Shown: one piece after another, positions 14,659 to 17,267 of the stretch
How positions within the stretch are numbered: position 1 is the stretch's first letter
Layout: each line of letters opens with the position of its first letter
Origin: Bacteroidota bacterium
GTDB lineage: Bacteria > Bacteroidota > Bacteroidia > Flavobacteriales_D > Crocinitomicaceae
Direction of reading: 5' to 3'
Assembly: GCA_006226555.1 (NCBI GenBank)
Contig: SBGS01000054.1
Span: 1-17,267, forward strand
Length of the DNA: 17,267 nucleotides
Notes under the pieces: model-generated
The model's database searches: none
What the model was told of the DNA's origin: nothing
The model's input: the letters and a program-made list of their open reading frames with translations, nothing else
Translations under genes and position numbers: made by a program

Positions 14659-14666
14659 TATATTCG
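14659..14666 (+). promoter_or_regulatory. Weak candidate -7 element TATATTCG for the MscS-family gene
   Basis: TATATTCG differs from TAnnTTTG at one position and lies 27 nt before the ATG at 14694. An ATG at 14669 opens only a three-codon frame (ATG AAA ATC TGA), so 14694 is the better start. The leader before 14694 is purine-rich (AAAGAGAAAGAAG). Confidence 0.25.
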
Positions 14667-14693
14667 CGATGAAAATCTGAAAAGAGAAAGAAG

Positions 14694-15743
14694 ATGAAGG
14701 AGTTTTTATCACAGAGTTTTTATGGGAACACAGTTCAAAACTGGCTGATCTCGTTCGGAATTTTATTAGGCGCTATCATCGTTGCAAAGATCTGTTACTG
14801 GATTATAGGCAAATATGTCAAGCGCATTACGGAAAAAACGGCTTCTAAACTGGATGATCTGTTGATCGATAAACTGGAAGAACCGATCGTTTATGCTATT
14901 GGTATCCTTGGTTTCTACTTAGGATTTCAACGTCTGACCTTCGGAGCCGGTGTTGATGGGTTCTTCCGTCACATGTTTACATTCCTCTTTACACTTAACA
15001 TTACCTGGCTTGTTGTGAGAACAGTTGATGCCCTGGTGGAGGAATACATCGTTCCATTGGTCGAAAAATCAGAAAGCGATCTGGACGACCAGTTAATGCC
15101 GTTGATCCGAAAATTATTCAAGGCCATTCTTTGGTCGATGGGTATAATCATCGGATTAAACAATGCTGGCTTCGATGTTGCCGCACTCATCGCAGGACTC
15201 GGAATTGGAGGTTTAGCGTTAGCACTAGCTGCTCAGGATACAGTGAAGAATATTTTCGGTGGTATAATGGTTTACCTTGATAAACCTTTCAAGATCGCGG
15301 ATCGTATAGTTATCAGTGGACACGACGGTGTTGTTGAGGAGGTTGGGATCAGAAGTACTCGAATTCGCACATTGGAGGGACGTCAGATCACCATTCCGAA
15401 TGCCCAGTTCAGTGAGAGTCCAATTGAAAACATCTCACGAGAACCATCCAGAAAAATTGTCCTGAATTTAGGATTGACTTACGAAACTAGTCCTGAAGGA
15501 ATGGAGAAGGCCATGCAGATGCTCAAAGAGATTGCTGAAGCACACCCTTCCACAGAAGAAGACATATTGGTGTCATTCAATAATTGGGGAGATTTTGCTT
15601 TGGGAATCTTGTTCATTTATTACATCAAGGCTGGAGAAGATATTCTTCAAACTCAAACGGATATCAATATTACGATCCTTAAGCGTTTCAACGCAGAAGG
15701 ACTCGAATTTGCGTATCCTACTCAAACCATTTACAGGAAATAG
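14694..15743 (+). CDS. MscS-family mechanosensitive ion channel
   Basis: This 349-residue membrane protein is predicted to open when membrane tension rises and so release solutes during osmotic downshock. Hydrophobic helices appear at about 18-38, 65-80, 92-112, 140-157 and 163-190. The last is the pore helix, rich in glycine and alanine (A-G-L-G-I-G-G-L-A-L-A-L-A-A, 167-180), followed by the family signature Q-D-T-V-K-N-I-F-G-G (181-190) and D-K-P-F-K-I-A-D-R-I (196-205). The beta domain has I-T-I-P-N-A-Q-F (232-239), and an alpha/beta C-terminal domain completes the protein. With five helices it is slightly larger than E. coli MscS. It lies between the M23 peptidase and alaS and may be cotranscribed with alaS, although alaS has its own candidate promoter. 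Confidence 0.94.
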   Translation: MKEFLSQSFYGNTVQNWLISFGILLGAIIVAKICYWIIGKYVKRITEKTASKLDDLLIDKLEEPIVYAIGILGFYLGFQRLTFGAGVDGFFRHMFTFLFTLNITWLVVRTVDALVEEYIVPLVEKSESDLDDQLMPLIRKLFKAILWSMGIIIGLNNAGFDVAALIAGLGIGGLALALAAQDTVKNIFGGIMVYLDKPFKIADRIVISGHDGVVEEVGIRSTRIRTLEGRQITIPNAQFSESPIENISREPSRKIVLNLGLTYETSPEGMEKAMQMLKEIAEAHPSTEEDILVSFNNWGDFALGILFIYYIKAGEDILQTQTDINITILKRFNAEGLEFAYPTQTIYRK

Positions 15744-15764
15744 AAAAACATTTTTCGAATCAAC

Positions 15765-15772
15765 TATTTTTG
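15765..15772 (+). promoter_or_regulatory. alaS: Candidate -7 element TATTTTTG for alaS
   Basis: TATTTTTG matches TAnnTTTG exactly and lies 19 nt before the ATG at 15792, in the 48-nt gap after the channel gene. No -33 TTG is evident. It would give alaS a promoter of its own. Confidence 0.45.
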
Positions 15773-15791
15773 CAGCACAATAACACATCAA

Positions 15792-17267
15792 ATGACAGTA
15801 TCCGAAATTCGCAAAACATTCTTTGATTTCTTTGCTTCAAAGGGACACGAAATCGTACCAAGTGCACCTATGGTTGTCAAGGACGATCCAACGTTGATGT
15901 TCGTTAACGCCGGAATGAATCAATTCAAGGATTATTTCCTTGGTAACGCCGTACCGAAAGTGCGAAGAGTCGCTAACTCTCAGAAATGTTTGCGAGTTTC
16001 AGGTAAACATAACGACCTTGAGGAAGTTGGAGTGGACACATATCACCATACGATGTTCGAAATGCTCGGCAACTGGTCATTCGGTGATTACTTCAAAGAG
16101 GAAGCAATTGCGTGGGCCTGGGAACTTTTGACCGACGTATATAAGATCCCGGTTGAACGATTGTATGTTACTGTTTTTGAGGGTGATGATAAAGATGGTG
16201 TACCAAGAGATGATGAAAGTGTTAATCTTTGGAAACGTCACATTGCAGAAGATCGCATTATTCTTGCAAGCAAGAAGGATAATTTCTGGGAAATGGGGGA
16301 TGTGGGACCATGTGGACCTTGTACAGAGATACACGTAGACCTTCGCCCGGACAGTGAACGCGCAAAAATGGATGGACTTTCGCTGGTAAATCAAGATCAC
16401 CCACAAGTTATCGAGATCTGGAACAATGTATTCATGGAGTTCAATCGTAAGGCCGATGGATCACTTGAGCCACTGCCGGAAAAACACGTTGACACCGGAA
16501 TGGGACTGGAACGACTAGCTATGGCACTCCAAGGGAAAACCTCGAATTACGACACTGATCTTTTCCAGAAGCTGATCCAGCACATGGAGAAAGTTTCAGG
16601 AGTGAAATATGGCGAAAACGAAACGACAGATATCGCGTTACGCGTTATAGCAGATCACATCCGTGCTATCTCTTTCTCAATTGCTGATGGTCAATTGCCA
16701 TCAAATACCGGGGCAGGATATGTCATAAGAAGAATCCTTAGACGAGCTGTAAGATATGGTTATCAAACACTAAAACTGGAGCAATCATTTTTAGCTGATC
16801 TATCAGGTGTTCTTGCGAAAGAAATGGGTGATCCGTATTCTGAACTGATCCAGCAACAGGGATTGATCGAAAAGGTTATTCGAGAAGAGGAGAATAGCTT
16901 TTTCCGTACGTTAGAACAAGGCTTGAAAAGAATCGATCAAATCTTAGTTGATCTAAAAGCTAAAGGAGAACAGGTCATTCCTGGGGCAGTTGTTTTTGAA
17001 TTGTACGACACATTTGGTTTCCCTGCGGACCTTACTTCTCTCATAGCGAGAGAAAACAATTTCAGCGTCGACGAAAAGGGATTTGAATCCGAGCTTGATA
17101 AGCAAAAGGAACGCTCAAGAGCAGCAACTGCAATGGAAACTGATGACTGGGTTGTTCTTATTGACGATAAAGTAGAAGAATTCATCGGTTATGATCATCT
17201 GGAAGCTACGATCAGGATCGTGAAGTACAGAAAGGTGGTTCAGAAACAAAAAGAATTTTATCAGGTA
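15792..17267 (+). CDS. alaS: Alanyl-tRNA synthetase, N-terminal 492 codons (cut by the window end)
   Basis: The frame opens at ATG 15792-15794 and stays open to the last base. AlaRS charges tRNA-Ala. The class II catalytic core is visible: an N-terminal segment with V-N-A-G-M-N-Q-F (38-45), motif 2 around R-R-V-A-N-S-Q-K-C-L-R (58-68), G-N-W-S-F-G-D-Y-F (93-101), G-P-C-G-P-C near the middle, and motif 3 T-G-M-G-L-E-R (235-241). The tRNA-recognition region has G-A-G-Y-V-I-R-R-I-L-R-R (307-318). The editing domain and C-Ala domain lie beyond the window, so only about the first 490 of a usual 870 or so residues are seen. It follows the MscS-family gene by 48 nt. Confidence 0.97.
   Translation, partial: MTVSEIRKTFFDFFASKGHEIVPSAPMVVKDDPTLMFVNAGMNQFKDYFLGNAVPKVRRVANSQKCLRVSGKHNDLEEVGVDTYHHTMFEMLGNWSFGDYFKEEAIAWAWELLTDVYKIPVERLYVTVFEGDDKDGVPRDDESVNLWKRHIAEDRIILASKKDNFWEMGDVGPCGPCTEIHVDLRPDSERAKMDGLSLVNQDHPQVIEIWNNVFMEFNRKADGSLEPLPEKHVDTGMGLERLAMALQGKTSNYDTDLFQKLIQHMEKVSGVKYGENETTDIALRVIADHIRAISFSIADGQLPSNTGAGYVIRRILRRAVRYGYQTLKLEQSFLADLSGVLAKEMGDPYSELIQQQGLIEKVIREEENSFFRTLEQGLKRIDQILVDLKAKGEQVIPGAVVFELYDTFGFPADLTSLIARENNFSVDEKGFESELDKQKERSRAATAMETDDWVVLIDDKVEEFIGYDHLEATIRIVKYRKVVQKQKEFYQV

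Noticed and set aside
16077..16406. Antisense open frame of 109 codons inside alaS
   Set aside because: It overlaps the conserved class II catalytic core; shadow frame.

Overview
The window reads as ordinary chromosomal DNA from a member of the Bacteroidota, most likely a Flavobacteriales-type organism. The reasons are: sensor proteins with periplasmic tetratricopeptide (TPR) arrays and a 'SxxxAQ'-style signal cleavage; several upstream boxes matching the Bacteroidota -7 element TAnnTTTG; almost no Shine-Dalgarno sequences; an M23 peptidase lying divergent to and near alaS; and a ComEC without its metallo-beta-lactamase tail. Base composition looks moderately AT-rich by eye. The species cannot be named from sequence alone. 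Nothing suggests a phage, an insertion sequence, CRISPR or a genomic island.

Layout. 1-1071 (minus) is the N-terminal part of a secreted TPR protein that runs off the window. It is divergent from a TPR/transmembrane/NarL-type histidine kinase (1160-3163), which overlaps its response regulator (3160-3819) by 4 nt. The longest gap in the window follows (3820-4046, 227 nt); it holds two inverted repeats and a strong intrinsic terminator. An acetyl-CoA hydrolase/transferase-family gene (4047-5312) then meets comEC (minus, 5315-7243) tail to tail, with 2 nt between the stop codons. Next comes the translation operon thrS-infC-rpmI-rplT (7309-10499), ending in a terminator that also abuts the stop codon of a convergent secreted alpha/beta-hydrolase (minus, 10548-11447). 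dnaK (minus) and an M23 peptidase (minus) follow. Divergent from the M23 gene are an MscS-family channel (14694-15743) and the first 492 codons of alaS (15792 to the window end).

How it fits together. The 5' end holds a signalling module: a periplasmic TPR sensor, a cytoplasmic kinase and a LuxR/NarL-type regulator, with a second TPR protein divergently transcribed. The centre and right are housekeeping: two tRNA synthetases, IF-3, L35, L20, the DnaK chaperone, cell-wall turnover and osmotic protection, DNA uptake, and CoA transfer.

I did not find a previously undescribed protein system. The signals most worth checking are at RNA level: a stable hairpin with the rpmI stop codon in its bulge, a perfect 12-nt complementary pair bracketing rpmI-rplT, the structured 227-nt gap after the response regulator, and -7-like boxes placed so close to start codons that the mRNAs may be leaderless.
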